Shown here: positions 7,965-15,723 of the stretch, in pieces
How the letters are laid out: every line of letters starts with the position of its first letter
Position numbering within the stretch: position 1 is the first letter of the stretch
Assembly (NCBI GenBank): GCA_035353175.1
Contig: DAOPZC010000052.1
Span: forward strand, 1-35,311
Length of the DNA stretch: 35,311 bases
Origin: DAOPZC01 sp035353175
GTDB lineage: Bacteria > Verrucomicrobiota > Kiritimatiellia > RFP12 > UBA1067
Direction of reading: 5' to 3'
The notes under the pieces: model-generated
Database searches by the model: none
Seen by the model: the letters and a program-made list of their open reading frames with translations, nothing else
Told to the model about the DNA's origin: nothing
Program-made: the position numbers and the translations under genes

Positions 7965-8054
7965 TGGCGGAGAGGGAGGGATTCGAACCCCCGGTACCCG
8001 TAAGAGCACACAGCATTTCCAGTGCTGCACCTTCGGCCACTCGGTCACCTCTCC
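7965..8054 (-). tRNA. tRNA-Ser, anticodon GGA, CCA encoded
   Basis: Read on the minus strand, acceptor GGAGAGG pairs with CCTCTCC, followed by G and an encoded CCA. The anticodon arm CAGCA-CTGGAAA-TGCTG gives GGA. A long variable arm and the T arm with TTCGAAT identify a class II serine tRNA. It lies inside the polysaccharide locus, just upstream of the GT4 gene on the same strand. Confidence 0.95.
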
Positions 8055-8218
8055 TTGAAAAAAGTCAGTTAGTTATACCGATTCGCGCTGAGGAAAACAA
8101 TCCCAAAGTGGAAAAACCGAGTGAAAACGTCGGAATAGGGAAAACGGCGGGCGTTTTCCGTGTAGGCAACAAGCCGCTAAACTGATAAATTGTGGACATT
8201 GTAAAAAGGTAGGGCTCA

Positions 8219-10813
8219 ATGGAAAAGAACGGGTCGTTTCTGTCGAAATTTGGTCTTTGTCTGTATGGCGGACTGGTGGCGGCGGTTTGTATGGGGATCG
8301 TCTTCTTTCCCGTCCTTGCGAAATATTCCGCGCTGATCGCGCCTGACGCCATGCCGTTTTTTCCGTATCCCTGGCGGACGGTGAAACTCGGCGAATTGCT
8401 GGCGAGCGGGACCTTCACGCCGCACAGCCTCTATTGGCTCGTCTTCAATCCGCTCTATGCGCATGAGCTGACGTTCGCCATCGATTCGTTCGTGCTGGCC
8501 TTGGCGGGCGTGTTCTACCTGCGGTCGCAGCGCGTCCATCCGGTGGCCGCGTGGTGCGGCGGCCTGGCGCTAGGGCTGAGCGGATACACGTTCACGCTCT
8601 TCTGCGCGGGGCACCGCGGCTATTTCCACATGTTCTCGTGCGCGGTGTGGGCGTTCGGGCTGATCGCCCGCGGGGTTGAGACGAAGCGCCTGTCCTACTT
8701 CGCGATGCTGGGCTTGGTGTTCGCTTGGGGCGTGCCGTATCAGCCGGATGTCCTGCTGCTCGTCGGCGCGCTGGCCGCCGCTTACGTGCTCTGGCTCACG
8801 TTCTCACGCGGAGATTCGGAGACGCAGAGTTCCTCTCAATCAGCAATCGGCAATCAGCAGCCGGCAATCGCCCCCCAAAAATCTAAAATCAGTAATCTAA
8901 AATCTAAAATCCTCACCGTCTGGCCGCGGTTTCTGGTTTCGGTGCTGGTGCTGGCGCTGGCCGGATTCGGCGGCGTCCGTTCGGCGGTGACGACGCAGAT
9001 CGCGGGACGCGAAGCGCAGATTTCGGGCGCGACAGGAAAGGCCGAGAAGTCAGGCAGCGAAGCGGGAAAAATGACGGCGGCGGAGAAACGGGAGCGGTGG
9101 GTCTTCGCGACCAACTGGAGCCTGCCGCCGGAGGACGTCCTTGAGTTTGTCGTGCCGGGCCTCTTCGGCGACGAGTCGATGCAGGGCGCTTTCCCGTACT
9201 GGGGGCGGCTGGGGCGTCCGCACGACGAGGTCTTCCAGAAGGGGCGCATGATGCCCAACTACCGCGGGCACACCGTGTACCTCGGCGTGATCCCCGTGCT
9301 CCTCGCGTTGCTTTCGGTCTTTGCTTGGGTCTCTCAAAAGAGGGCAAAAGCTGTTTCGGCTCCACACAAGGACTCCGCCCTCTGCCCTCCGGCCTCAGAT
9401 TCCGCCTCCCTCCCTTCTCCCGTCTCGGATGTTCCCTTCTGGTGTGCGGTGTGGGTCGTGTGCCTGATCCTTGCGATGGGACGCTATACGCCCTTGTACA
9501 GACTGTTTTACGCGATTCCCTACATGGATTATATCCGCGCGCCGGTGAAGTTCCATCATCTGGTGGAGATCGCGACGGCCTTTCTCGCGGGGTTCGGCGC
9601 GGACGCCTTTCTGCGCGCCGGGGGGCAGGGGGCGCGCCGCAAACTGCTGTGGCTGGGGATTGGCATGTCGGCGCTGTTGTCGGTCGGCGCGCTGGTCGCG
9701 CTGGTGGCCCGGCCTGCGGTGGCCCGGTGCATCACGGAGTTGGGCATGGGGCAGATGGCCGATGCGCTGAGCGGTTACGCGCTGCACAATCTCATGCGGG
9801 CGGCGGGACTGTCCGCACTGGTGGCGGGGCTGGCTTTTGTCGCGGTGCGGAGGGCAGGGGAACGCGTTCTGGTCACGCTGGGCTGCGCGCTGTTGGCGGT
9901 GCTGGCGCTGGACCAGGCGTGGGTCGCCCGGCGCTATGTCAAGGCGATGGACATCGCGCCGTTCTACGCCGAGAATGCGGTGGTCAAAGCGGTCAAGAAA
10001 CTGGCCGGCGGCCAGACGGCGAACGTGGTCAACTACGCGACGCAGAATACGTGGCAGGACTGGTTCAACTCGTCCTTGACGATGAACGGCATCCGCAACC
10101 GGGCGCCCTCTCAGGAGGAGATGGGCGCGGTGTACGGGAAGGTGTTTCTCGGGCTTCAGAAGGATCCCGTGCGGCTGTGGCAGGTGTTGCACGCGCAGGC
10201 GGTGATCGTGCCGCATAAGGGCGTCGAGGGCCTGCAGAGGGCGGGCGCGCTGCGGCCGCTGATGAATTTCGAGCTGGGCTCGGGCAGCGTGCGGCAGACA
10301 TCGGTTCCGGGAGAGAAGACGCTGACGCTGGCCAGCGTGGCGAACGGGACGAAAGCCGTGCGCTGGTCCGCCGATTGGCAGGGCGATGTGCCGGCCGAGA
10401 AACAGGTGGATTTGCTCATCAGCGGCACGCGGACGGTCTCCGATGCGCCGGCACCCGCAGAGGCGTCCGTCGGAGAGGCGGACGTCCGGGTGCAGACGGC
10501 GCTCGGCCTCCCCGGCGCGTTCGCGACCCGCGTCCGCGTTTCGTCCAAGGGGGGCGGCCTTCTGGTGTTCGACGAGCGGATGACGGACAAGCAGGAGGTC
10601 CTGCTCGACGGCAAGCCTGCTCGACGGTATGTGGCTGACGCGGTGTGGCCTGCCGCGCTGGTGCCGGCGGGCGAGCACGACGTCGTTCTTCGGGCGCAGC
10701 GGCAGCCGGCGGTTCTGCTGCTGAGCGTTCTGGCCGCGTTGGCGGTGCCGGGGTGGTGTGTCGGCGCGAGGTTGCTGCAGAAGCGGCCGCACGGCATCGG
10801 AGAGGCCGCATGA
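8219..10813 (+). CDS. YfhO-like polytopic membrane protein (GT-C-like)
   Basis: The 864-residue protein has an N-terminal helix, a first luminal loop (SALIAPDAMPFFPYPWRTVK) and about a dozen further hydrophobic segments. A soluble C-terminal region (about 590-840) precedes a last transmembrane helix. This is the layout of YfhO-family proteins, which in characterised cases add sugars to polymers using lipid-linked donors; the exact role here is unknown. Two stretches look inserted: residues about 197-232 (QSAIGNQQPAIAPQKSKISN and onward) are encoded by period-8 and period-7 DNA repeats, and residues about 370-403 contain another period-7 block. Both keep the frame and lie in loops. AAAGGTAGG precedes the ATG. 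The stop overlaps the flippase start (ATGA at 10810-10813). Confidence 0.75.
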   Translation: MEKNGSFLSKFGLCLYGGLVAAVCMGIVFFPVLAKYSALIAPDAMPFFPYPWRTVKLGELLASGTFTPHSLYWLVFNPLYAHELTFAIDSFVLALAGVFYLRSQRVHPVAAWCGGLALGLSGYTFTLFCAGHRGYFHMFSCAVWAFGLIARGVETKRLSYFAMLGLVFAWGVPYQPDVLLLVGALAAAYVLWLTFSRGDSETQSSSQSAIGNQQPAIAPQKSKISNLKSKILTVWPRFLVSVLVLALAGFGGVRSAVTTQIAGREAQISGATGKAEKSGSEAGKMTAAEKRERWVFATNWSLPPEDVLEFVVPGLFGDESMQGAFPYWGRLGRPHDEVFQKGRMMPNYRGHTVYLGVIPVLLALLSVFAWVSQKRAKAVSAPHKDSALCPPASDSASLPSPVSDVPFWCAVWVVCLILAMGRYTPLYRLFYAIPYMDYIRAPVKFHHLVEIATAFLAGFGADAFLRAGGQGARRKLLWLGIGMSALLSVGALVALVARPAVARCITELGMGQMADALSGYALHNLMRAAGLSALVAGLAFVAVRRAGERVLVTLGCALLAVLALDQAWVARRYVKAMDIAPFYAENAVVKAVKKLAGGQTANVVNYATQNTWQDWFNSSLTMNGIRNRAPSQEEMGAVYGKVFLGLQKDPVRLWQVLHAQAVIVPHKGVEGLQRAGALRPLMNFELGSGSVRQTSVPGEKTLTLASVANGTKAVRWSADWQGDVPAEKQVDLLISGTRTVSDAPAPAEASVGEADVRVQTALGLPGAFATRVRVSSKGGGLLVFDERMTDKQEVLLDGKPARRYVADAVWPAALVPAGEHDVVLRAQRQPAVLLLSVLAALAVPGWCVGARLLQKRPHGIGEAA
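8809..8913. repeat. In-frame period-8 then period-7 repeat insertion inside the YfhO-like gene
   Basis: First come 8-base units of the CGGAGATT/CGGAGACG/CAGAGTTC type, then from 8837 eleven uninterrupted 7-base units: CAATCAG, CAATCGG, CAATCAG, CAGCCGG, CAATCGC, CCCCCAA, AAATCTA, AAATCAG, TAATCTA, AAATCTA, AAATCCT. The encoded peptide is polar and falls between two transmembrane helices, where extra length is tolerated. Confidence 0.75.
9373..9428. repeat. Second in-frame heptamer block inside the YfhO-like gene
   Basis: Eight 7-base units beginning CTCCGCC, CTCTGCC, CTCCGGC, CTCAGAT encode a Ser/Pro-rich loop (about residues 385-403). The family resembles the block at 2877-2911. The reading frame is kept. 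Confidence 0.6.
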
Positions 10814-12162
10814 TGCTGCTGAAGGAAAAGGTCAAGACGTGGCTGGGGCCGCTCTGGTGGTATGCGGCCGTCATGTTCTGCGTGCAGCGCTTTGGCGATG
10901 TCATCAATCTCTACACGGGCCTCTGGCTCGTTCCCAACTGGGTTCCGAAGGCGGAACTGGGGGCGCTGCTGCCGCTGGGGCAGATCGGCGGCATGCTCGG
11001 GCTGCCGCTGGCGATCCTCCTGATGCCCTTCACGAAATTCCTCAACACGTTCGGAGCCAAGGGGGAATTTGGCAAAGTCAAGGCGTTGCTGTGCGACGCG
11101 CTCTTCCTGACGACGGCCTCATCGGTCGTGATCGCCGCGTACACGTGGTACGCGGCTCCGTTTGTCTTTGAGCGCTTGCGTATTAACGGCGCGGCCTTGG
11201 TCTGGCTGCTGTGCGGCATCGCGGTGACCTCCGCGTTCCTGCCGATCCTGAACAATGGGCTTCAAGCGCTCAAGCTGTTCCGCTGCATGAGCGTGGTCGG
11301 CCTCGCGTCCGCGCCCGTGCGCCTGATTTTTCTGATGGCGTTGCTTCCCGTTTCCGGACTGCTCGGTTTCTTCTCGGCGCAGTTCCTTTTCAACGTGGCA
11401 ACCTTGGGGATCTCCTTTTGGGGCCTGAGAAAAGTCCTTTCTCGGGATGTCCAACGGCAGTCCTATTTGGGGCACTGGCGTGAGATGGTGCAATACGCGC
11501 TCCCGATTGTGGTGGTGATGGTCGTTGGCAGTATCAGCACGACAGCGCAATTATTGGTCATTCGGCAGCGCTTGCCGGATGTCGAATCGGCTGCCTTTTA
11601 TTTCGGATCGCGCTTCTCGGAAATCCCCAATGTTTTGTGGTCCGCGATCGCTGTGGCGTTTTTCCCTATCATTTCAGAAGCGTTTGAAAAAGGAAAAGAC
11701 ACGCGGCGGATTTTGATTCAAGTGCTGTTGTTCACGGTCGGCGGCGGCGCCGCCGTCGCCGCCGTTCTCGGTTGCGGGATCGGTTGGCTGTTCGGGGCGG
11801 TCCCGAAATGGCACGACTATGAACCCTATGCCTATTTGGTGGGGTGGATGGCCATGACCAACGTGTTCCGTGTGGCCTTCGCCTGTTTCTCGACGCATGA
11901 GATGGCCTGCCGTCGCTTCGGCTTCGTGTCCTATTCCGTGCCGATCGCGCTGTTCGAAGCCGCCGCGCTCGTGGCGCTGACGGGATACGGGTTCTTCGAG
12001 CCCTATTTGCCGTCGTCATGGGTCGCTTGGATGGGTTCTCTTCACGCGGCGCGGCTGGAGTTCATCGTGTGGGTGATGTTGGCCTCGTCGTTTGCGACGT
12101 TTCTGGGCCTTGTCATTCAAATGTCGCTGTGCCGGTCCGGTGCCAGGCGAGCGTCCGTCTGA
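10810..12162 (+). CDS. Wzx-type polysaccharide flippase (MOP superfamily)
   Basis: The 450-residue protein consists almost wholly of hydrophobic helices (about 12-14) with short charged loops, as in oligosaccharide flippases of the MOP superfamily that move undecaprenyl-linked repeat units across the inner membrane. The segment GSISTTAQLLVIRQRLPDVE followed by FYFGSRFSEIP fits the second-half start of such proteins. Family assignment rests on hydropathy, length and context rather than a unique motif. The ATG at 10810 overlaps the YfhO-like stop (ATGATG; the ATG at 10813 is also possible). Its last 50 bases overlap the 3' end of the convergent SDR gene at 12113. Confidence 0.75.
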   Translation: MMLLKEKVKTWLGPLWWYAAVMFCVQRFGDVINLYTGLWLVPNWVPKAELGALLPLGQIGGMLGLPLAILLMPFTKFLNTFGAKGEFGKVKALLCDALFLTTASSVVIAAYTWYAAPFVFERLRINGAALVWLLCGIAVTSAFLPILNNGLQALKLFRCMSVVGLASAPVRLIFLMALLPVSGLLGFFSAQFLFNVATLGISFWGLRKVLSRDVQRQSYLGHWREMVQYALPIVVVMVVGSISTTAQLLVIRQRLPDVESAAFYFGSRFSEIPNVLWSAIAVAFFPIISEAFEKGKDTRRILIQVLLFTVGGGAAVAAVLGCGIGWLFGAVPKWHDYEPYAYLVGWMAMTNVFRVAFACFSTHEMACRRFGFVSYSVPIALFEAAALVALTGYGFFEPYLPSSWVAWMGSLHAARLEFIVWVMLASSFATFLGLVIQMSLCRSGARRASV

Positions 12163-13144
12163 TGGCTTCGTCAAGCGGGCAACGGATCTCGACTCGGAGC
12201 TCCGTCTTAGCCCGCTGGATGGAGGGGACATAACGGGGCGGGGGGAGAGCCGGGTTTGGTTTTTCTTGGATCGTGATTGGATTGTCGGTCCCCGCACAGG
12301 CACGAACCTTAAGCGCGAGGTCGCGAATCGAAATCGCTTCATCAGACCCCACGTTGTAAGGCCGCGCGTGTTCACCCTTCAGCAGGATCGTCCACAGCCA
12401 TTCCGCCAAGTCCGCCGCGTACAGATAAGAACGTAAGGGGGTGCCGTCTCCGCGGATCACAATCGGGCGGTTCTCCAGGCAATCCCGGATGAAATTTCCG
12501 ACCGCGAAATGGATGTCAAGGTTCAGGTACGGCCCGACAAATGCAAAACAGCGTGGAAGTAATGTGACAAAACCGTATTGAGCGCCGGCGTCCGCACACA
12601 TTTTCTCGGCCGCCAGTTTCCCTTTGCCGTAAGCCGAGGCGGGGCATCCCGGATAGTCTTCACCGATATGGCTCACGTCTGTGGGCTGGTCTCCGTAAAC
12701 CGCGCCTGAGCTGGTCAGCATCAGTCGGGATACGCCGGCGTTTGCCGCAAACTCCAAGACTCTGCGTGTGCCGTCAACGATCACGGCATACATTTCCTTG
12801 GGGTTTTCCCGCTCCAGTTTGGCGCTCGCCTCGGTCGCCGCGTGTATCACGAAATCGAAATGGCTTTTCGGGAAGGTGAAATCACGGATATCGCCCGGCA
12901 GGAAAGTGACGGATGATTCTGCCGCGAGCCAAGGATTCTGCGCGAGGAATTCGTTGGGGTGGCGGGAAAGAACGGTCACCTGTGCGTTCAGCTCAAAGAT
13001 TTTGTTGACGCGCAGGAAACTCTCCAGCAGCCATTTTCCAAAGAATCCGGTTCCGCCTGTGAGAAAAATATGTTTGTCCCGCAACTGTGCAAACAAGGTT
13101 TCGCGAGAGTTGAGCGCAATGAAATCGTGGGGGTGTAGTCTCAT
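12113..13144 (-). CDS. NAD(P)-dependent epimerase/dehydratase family (extended SDR), possible YerF-like reductase
   Basis: The 343-residue extended SDR has the cofactor motif GGTGFFG (about residues 30-36), the active-site Ser in LTSSGAVYG, and the catalytic Tyr/Lys in SAYGKGKLAAE. SDRs of this type act on nucleotide sugars as dehydratases, epimerases or ketoreductases. It is the last gene of the minus operon; its ATG overlaps the stop of the ThDP gene (ATGA at 13141-13144), so the two are translationally coupled. In yersiniose biosynthesis the ThDP enzyme YerE is followed by a reductase (YerF) acting on the added two-carbon branch, so this is the natural candidate here. That is inferred from position; a C-4 ketoreductase or epimerase role is equally compatible. 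Confidence 0.78.
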   Translation of the reverse strand: MRLHPHDFIALNSRETLFAQLRDKHIFLTGGTGFFGKWLLESFLRVNKIFELNAQVTVLSRHPNEFLAQNPWLAAESSVTFLPGDIRDFTFPKSHFDFVIHAATEASAKLERENPKEMYAVIVDGTRRVLEFAANAGVSRLMLTSSGAVYGDQPTDVSHIGEDYPGCPASAYGKGKLAAEKMCADAGAQYGFVTLLPRCFAFVGPYLNLDIHFAVGNFIRDCLENRPIVIRGDGTPLRSYLYAADLAEWLWTILLKGEHARPYNVGSDEAISIRDLALKVRACAGTDNPITIQEKPNPALPPPRYVPSIQRAKTELRVEIRCPLDEAIRRTLAWHRTGTATFE

Positions 13145-14859
13145 GAAGAGGGCGGTGAATCAATGGGTTTGACGGCCGGGTCCATTTCTGAGAGGGGTCT
13201 GCCAAACTTGACTTTCGGATACAAATCCGTTTGGGGATCGAGCATGGCCTGAAGCAAACTGGGCCCCTTCTGGCTGCGCATCCAGGCAAGCGCATGCTCG
13301 ATCTGGTCCGGTCTGCTGATGGTGCAGGCGGGAATGCCGTATGCGTGAGCCACACGTTCGAAATCGGGGGTGGAATATCCCCAGACTGTCGATTGAAGCC
13401 GTCCTGCCAAATACATGTCCTGAAACTGACGCACCATGCCCAGGCACTGGTTGTTCAGCACGAGCATGTGGATGGGAAGCGCGTGTTGAACGACGCTTTG
13501 CAGTTCCTGAATGTTCATTTGAAAACCGCCATCGCCCGCGATCAAAAGGGTTTCTCCCGCCTCCATGGCGGCGGATATGGCGGCCGGGAGCCCGAAACCC
13601 ATGGAGCCTAGACCGCAAGAAGATAGGAAACGCGTTTCTTGCTGGAGTACGGCCGACTGGGCTGCCCACAACTGGTTTTGCCCCACATCTGTGACGACCA
13701 CGCGCGAAGAGCCCAATGCCCGGGTCGCCGCGCGAACGACTTCGTTCGGGTTCAACGGGACACGGCCTCCCAACTCATCGCAGTCGGTCCGCTGCTTTTG
13801 CCAATCGGTGATTTGGTCCAACCAGGCCTTTCGGCAGGGCCAGACAATGGATTGTGAGATATTTTGGAAAGCGGAAAGCGCATCGCGTATGTCGGCGATG
13901 ATCGGCGTGCAACCAGTCAAGCGGTTGTTGATTTGTGCGTCAACGCAGTCGACATGGACAATCTGCTGAGTGTTGAACACATCGACAACCGAGCCTGTCT
14001 GTCGGATGTCAAGACGGCTGCCAAAGACCAACAGCATGTCTGCCTCGACCAGCGCTTTGTTCGCCCACCGGTTGCCATTCGTCCCAATTAAGCCGATGCG
14101 ATACGGGGAGTTCGACGGCAGCACGTCCACACCCATCAGCGAGTGAACAACGGGAACTTTGATCTGCTCCACCCAAGAGCGGAAAAGCGGTGCGGCCTGT
14201 GCGGCCCGAATTCCGCCACCTGCCAGAATCAAAGGTCTTTGAGCGTTTGCCAAAGCCGAGGCTGCAGAACGGATCGCATCGACTGGCATTGTGACGGATG
14301 GTGTCGTGCGACGGGAATCAAGGGAAAAGGGCGGGGGCGTCAATTCGGCGGTTTGAACGTCCATGGGGATGTCCAGGAGCACGGGGCCAGGCTGCCCTTC
14401 TGACGCCAAGGCAAAGGCATCCGCCAGCATAGCGGGAAAAGCCGTCGCATCCTGCACCATCCAAGCTGCTTTGGTCACGGGCCGCGCCATGGCAACAATG
14501 TCCGTCTCTTGGAAGCCCTGTTGCCGGATCTTGCGCGGGCCGCGTTGCTCGTTGCGGTTGACCTGCCCCGTGATAAAAACGGCAGGGCTTGAGTCAAAAT
14601 AGGCGCCTGCGATGCCCGTTAACAGGTTAACGGCACCCGGCCCGCTGGTGGCAAGCGCGACTCCCGGAACGCCCGTCAGCCGTCCGTAAACATCCGCCGC
14701 CATGGCTGCTGACTGCTCGTGATGGAGCGAGACGATTTGTATGCGACCATTCCGGTAAATCGCGTCCAGCAGAAAAGTGATCATGCCCCCTGCGACTTCA
14801 AACACGCGTTTGACGCCACGTTCACTCAGATAACTGGCCAGATAGTCGGCAACGGTCAT
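13141..14859 (-). CDS. ThDP-dependent acetolactate-synthase-family enzyme, YerE-like
   Basis: The 572-residue protein has all three domains of the acetohydroxyacid synthase family. The catalytic Glu lies in SLHHEQSAAMAA (about residue 48), a central Rossmann-like domain contains LILAGGGIRAA, and the ThDP/Mg motif runs from AGDGGFQMN to LVLNNQ. Length matches YerE (~570), the flavo-ThDP enzyme that decarboxylates pyruvate and adds the acetyl unit to C-4 of CDP-3,6-dideoxy-4-keto-D-glucose. The identification rests mainly on position, directly after the four CDP-3,6-dideoxyhexose genes, since ordinary acetolactate synthase looks the same by motif. No ilvN-type regulatory subunit is nearby, which argues against a branched-chain amino acid role. 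A GGGAG lies about 12 bases before the ATG; the upstream gene ends 10 bases away. Confidence 0.8.
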   Translation of the reverse strand: MTVADYLASYLSERGVKRVFEVAGGMITFLLDAIYRNGRIQIVSLHHEQSAAMAADVYGRLTGVPGVALATSGPGAVNLLTGIAGAYFDSSPAVFITGQVNRNEQRGPRKIRQQGFQETDIVAMARPVTKAAWMVQDATAFPAMLADAFALASEGQPGPVLLDIPMDVQTAELTPPPFSLDSRRTTPSVTMPVDAIRSAASALANAQRPLILAGGGIRAAQAAPLFRSWVEQIKVPVVHSLMGVDVLPSNSPYRIGLIGTNGNRWANKALVEADMLLVFGSRLDIRQTGSVVDVFNTQQIVHVDCVDAQINNRLTGCTPIIADIRDALSAFQNISQSIVWPCRKAWLDQITDWQKQRTDCDELGGRVPLNPNEVVRAATRALGSSRVVVTDVGQNQLWAAQSAVLQQETRFLSSCGLGSMGFGLPAAISAAMEAGETLLIAGDGGFQMNIQELQSVVQHALPIHMLVLNNQCLGMVRQFQDMYLAGRLQSTVWGYSTPDFERVAHAYGIPACTISRPDQIEHALAWMRSQKGPSLLQAMLDPQTDLYPKVKFGRPLSEMDPAVKPIDSPPSS

Positions 14860-14869
14860 AAATTCGAGA

Positions 14870-15577
14870 TTACTCCCAGTCGTCCACTCGTACGCGGTCG
14901 CCCGTGACGCCGAAGTCTCCCAACCGTTTTCTGAAAACGTTGATCATCGCGGGAGGCCCAGAAAGATAGAAGAGCGCGCCCTCCGGCGCGGAAACGTAAA
15001 TCTCGGCGATATCCAGTATCCCCTTGTGGCCCGGCAGCGTACCGTCTTCACAATAAACCGTTTTTGCAAAGTTCGGGAGTTCAGCTTCGCAGCGGCTGAG
15101 CAGGTCTCCGAACAGATAGTGCTCCGCAGCGCGGACACCATAGCAAAGCGAAACAGCCTGGCTCGATTTGTCCTCAAGCATTTGTTTGAACAACGAGAGG
15201 AACGGGGTGATGCCCACGCCGCCAGCAATCAGAACGAGATGCCTGTCCGAGGGGAACAGAAATTCGCCGTAAGGGAGTTTTAGCCAGCACGCCGAGCTCT
15301 CCTCCAGCGTGTTGAAAATCCGCTCGGTGTACCGGCCCTTCACCGAAATGGTCACGGCGAGTTCGCTGGCGCGTTCGGCGGGCGAAGAGGCGATCGAGAA
15401 GACGCGTGATTCGGGCCATGGGCTGTCGGGCTGGTAGTCATCCAGCGTCAGGTGCAAGAACTGGCCGGCATGAAATTTCGGCACGCGTCCCTGCGGCGCG
15501 AATTGATAACTCACGACGGACGGCGTGTGTTTCACCACCCGGGTGACAAGCGCTTTGACTTTGACAGGAGTAGCCAT
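14870..15577 (-). CDS. Flavin oxidoreductase (FNR type), ddhD/ascD-like E3 lacking its ferredoxin domain
   Basis: The 235-residue protein is a ferredoxin-NADP reductase-type module. It has a beta-barrel FAD domain with the FAD-binding RVFSIASSP, then a Rossmann domain starting LIAGGVGITPFLSLFKQ, and YLSGPPAMI near the C-terminus. In CDP-3,6-dideoxyhexose synthesis, E3 passes NAD(P)H electrons to the PMP enzyme E1, whose gene lies just upstream. Classical AscD/DdhD proteins are about 330 residues because they begin with a plant-type [2Fe-2S] domain. That domain is absent here, and the 146 bases before the start hold the remnant element rather than coding sequence. Electrons may pass directly to the E1 cluster or through a separate ferredoxin. 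The ATG at 15577 has no evident Shine-Dalgarno. Confidence 0.78.
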   Translation of the reverse strand: MATPVKVKALVTRVVKHTPSVVSYQFAPQGRVPKFHAGQFLHLTLDDYQPDSPWPESRVFSIASSPAERASELAVTISVKGRYTERIFNTLEESSACWLKLPYGEFLFPSDRHLVLIAGGVGITPFLSLFKQMLEDKSSQAVSLCYGVRAAEHYLFGDLLSRCEAELPNFAKTVYCEDGTLPGHKGILDIAEIYVSAPEGALFYLSGPPAMINVFRKRLGDFGVTGDRVRVDDWE

Positions 15578-15590
15578 AAGAAAACATTAA

Positions 15591-15722
15591 TTTACCACGA
15601 AGACACGAAGGGCTCGAAGTTTTTTTTGGCTAGAGGGGTAAACGCTTAATGCCGTTTACTCGTGTTGGCAAATTAGCGAAATCCATTTTCTCCTTCGTGC
15701 GCTTCGTGTCTTCGTGGTGAAT
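15591..15722 (-). mobile_element. MITE-like internal-deletion derivative of the GxxExxY element
   Basis: A perfect 17 bp inverted repeat, ACCACGAAGACACGAAG at 15594-15610 and its complement at 15702-15718, encloses about 90 bases. With one mismatch the arms extend to 15591 and 15721. Read on the minus strand, the order is terminal repeat, ACGAAGGAG, a short reading frame that starts and ends like the GxxExxY gene, then the other repeat. It sits between the ddhC stop (15724) and the ddhD start (15577), in the same orientation as the full copy at 18132-18572. I read it as the same unit with its centre deleted; mobility is inferred, not shown. No target-site duplication is evident. Confidence 0.65.
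15630..15686 (-). pseudogene. 18-codon micro-ORF: fused N- and C-terminal ends of a GxxExxY gene
   Basis: Starting at the ATG at 15686 the frame reads MDFANLPTRVNGIKRLPL and stops at TAG. The first six residues align with MVFDEL at the start of the intact GxxExxY protein, and NGIKRLPL aligns with its end, NGIKRFVL. The central ~105 codons are missing, and the fusion keeps the frame. A strong AAGGAG lies five bases before the ATG. Whether it is translated is unknown. Confidence 0.6.
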
Positions 15723-15723
15723 C

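Noticed and set aside
7911..8048. N-terminal extension of the GT4 gene
   Set aside because: It overlaps tRNA-Ser(GGA); homology starts at MPDVFYNAM.
9395..10792. 465-codon minus-strand open frame opposite the YfhO-like gene
   Set aside because: Its composition (Arg, His, Gln rich) is that of a shadow frame; the plus-strand protein has clear membrane topology.
13141..14859. Housekeeping acetolactate synthase (ilvB)
   Set aside because: No ilvN or ilvC nearby and it is translationally coupled to a sugar SDR after four CDP-deoxysugar genes; not fully excluded without a phylogeny.
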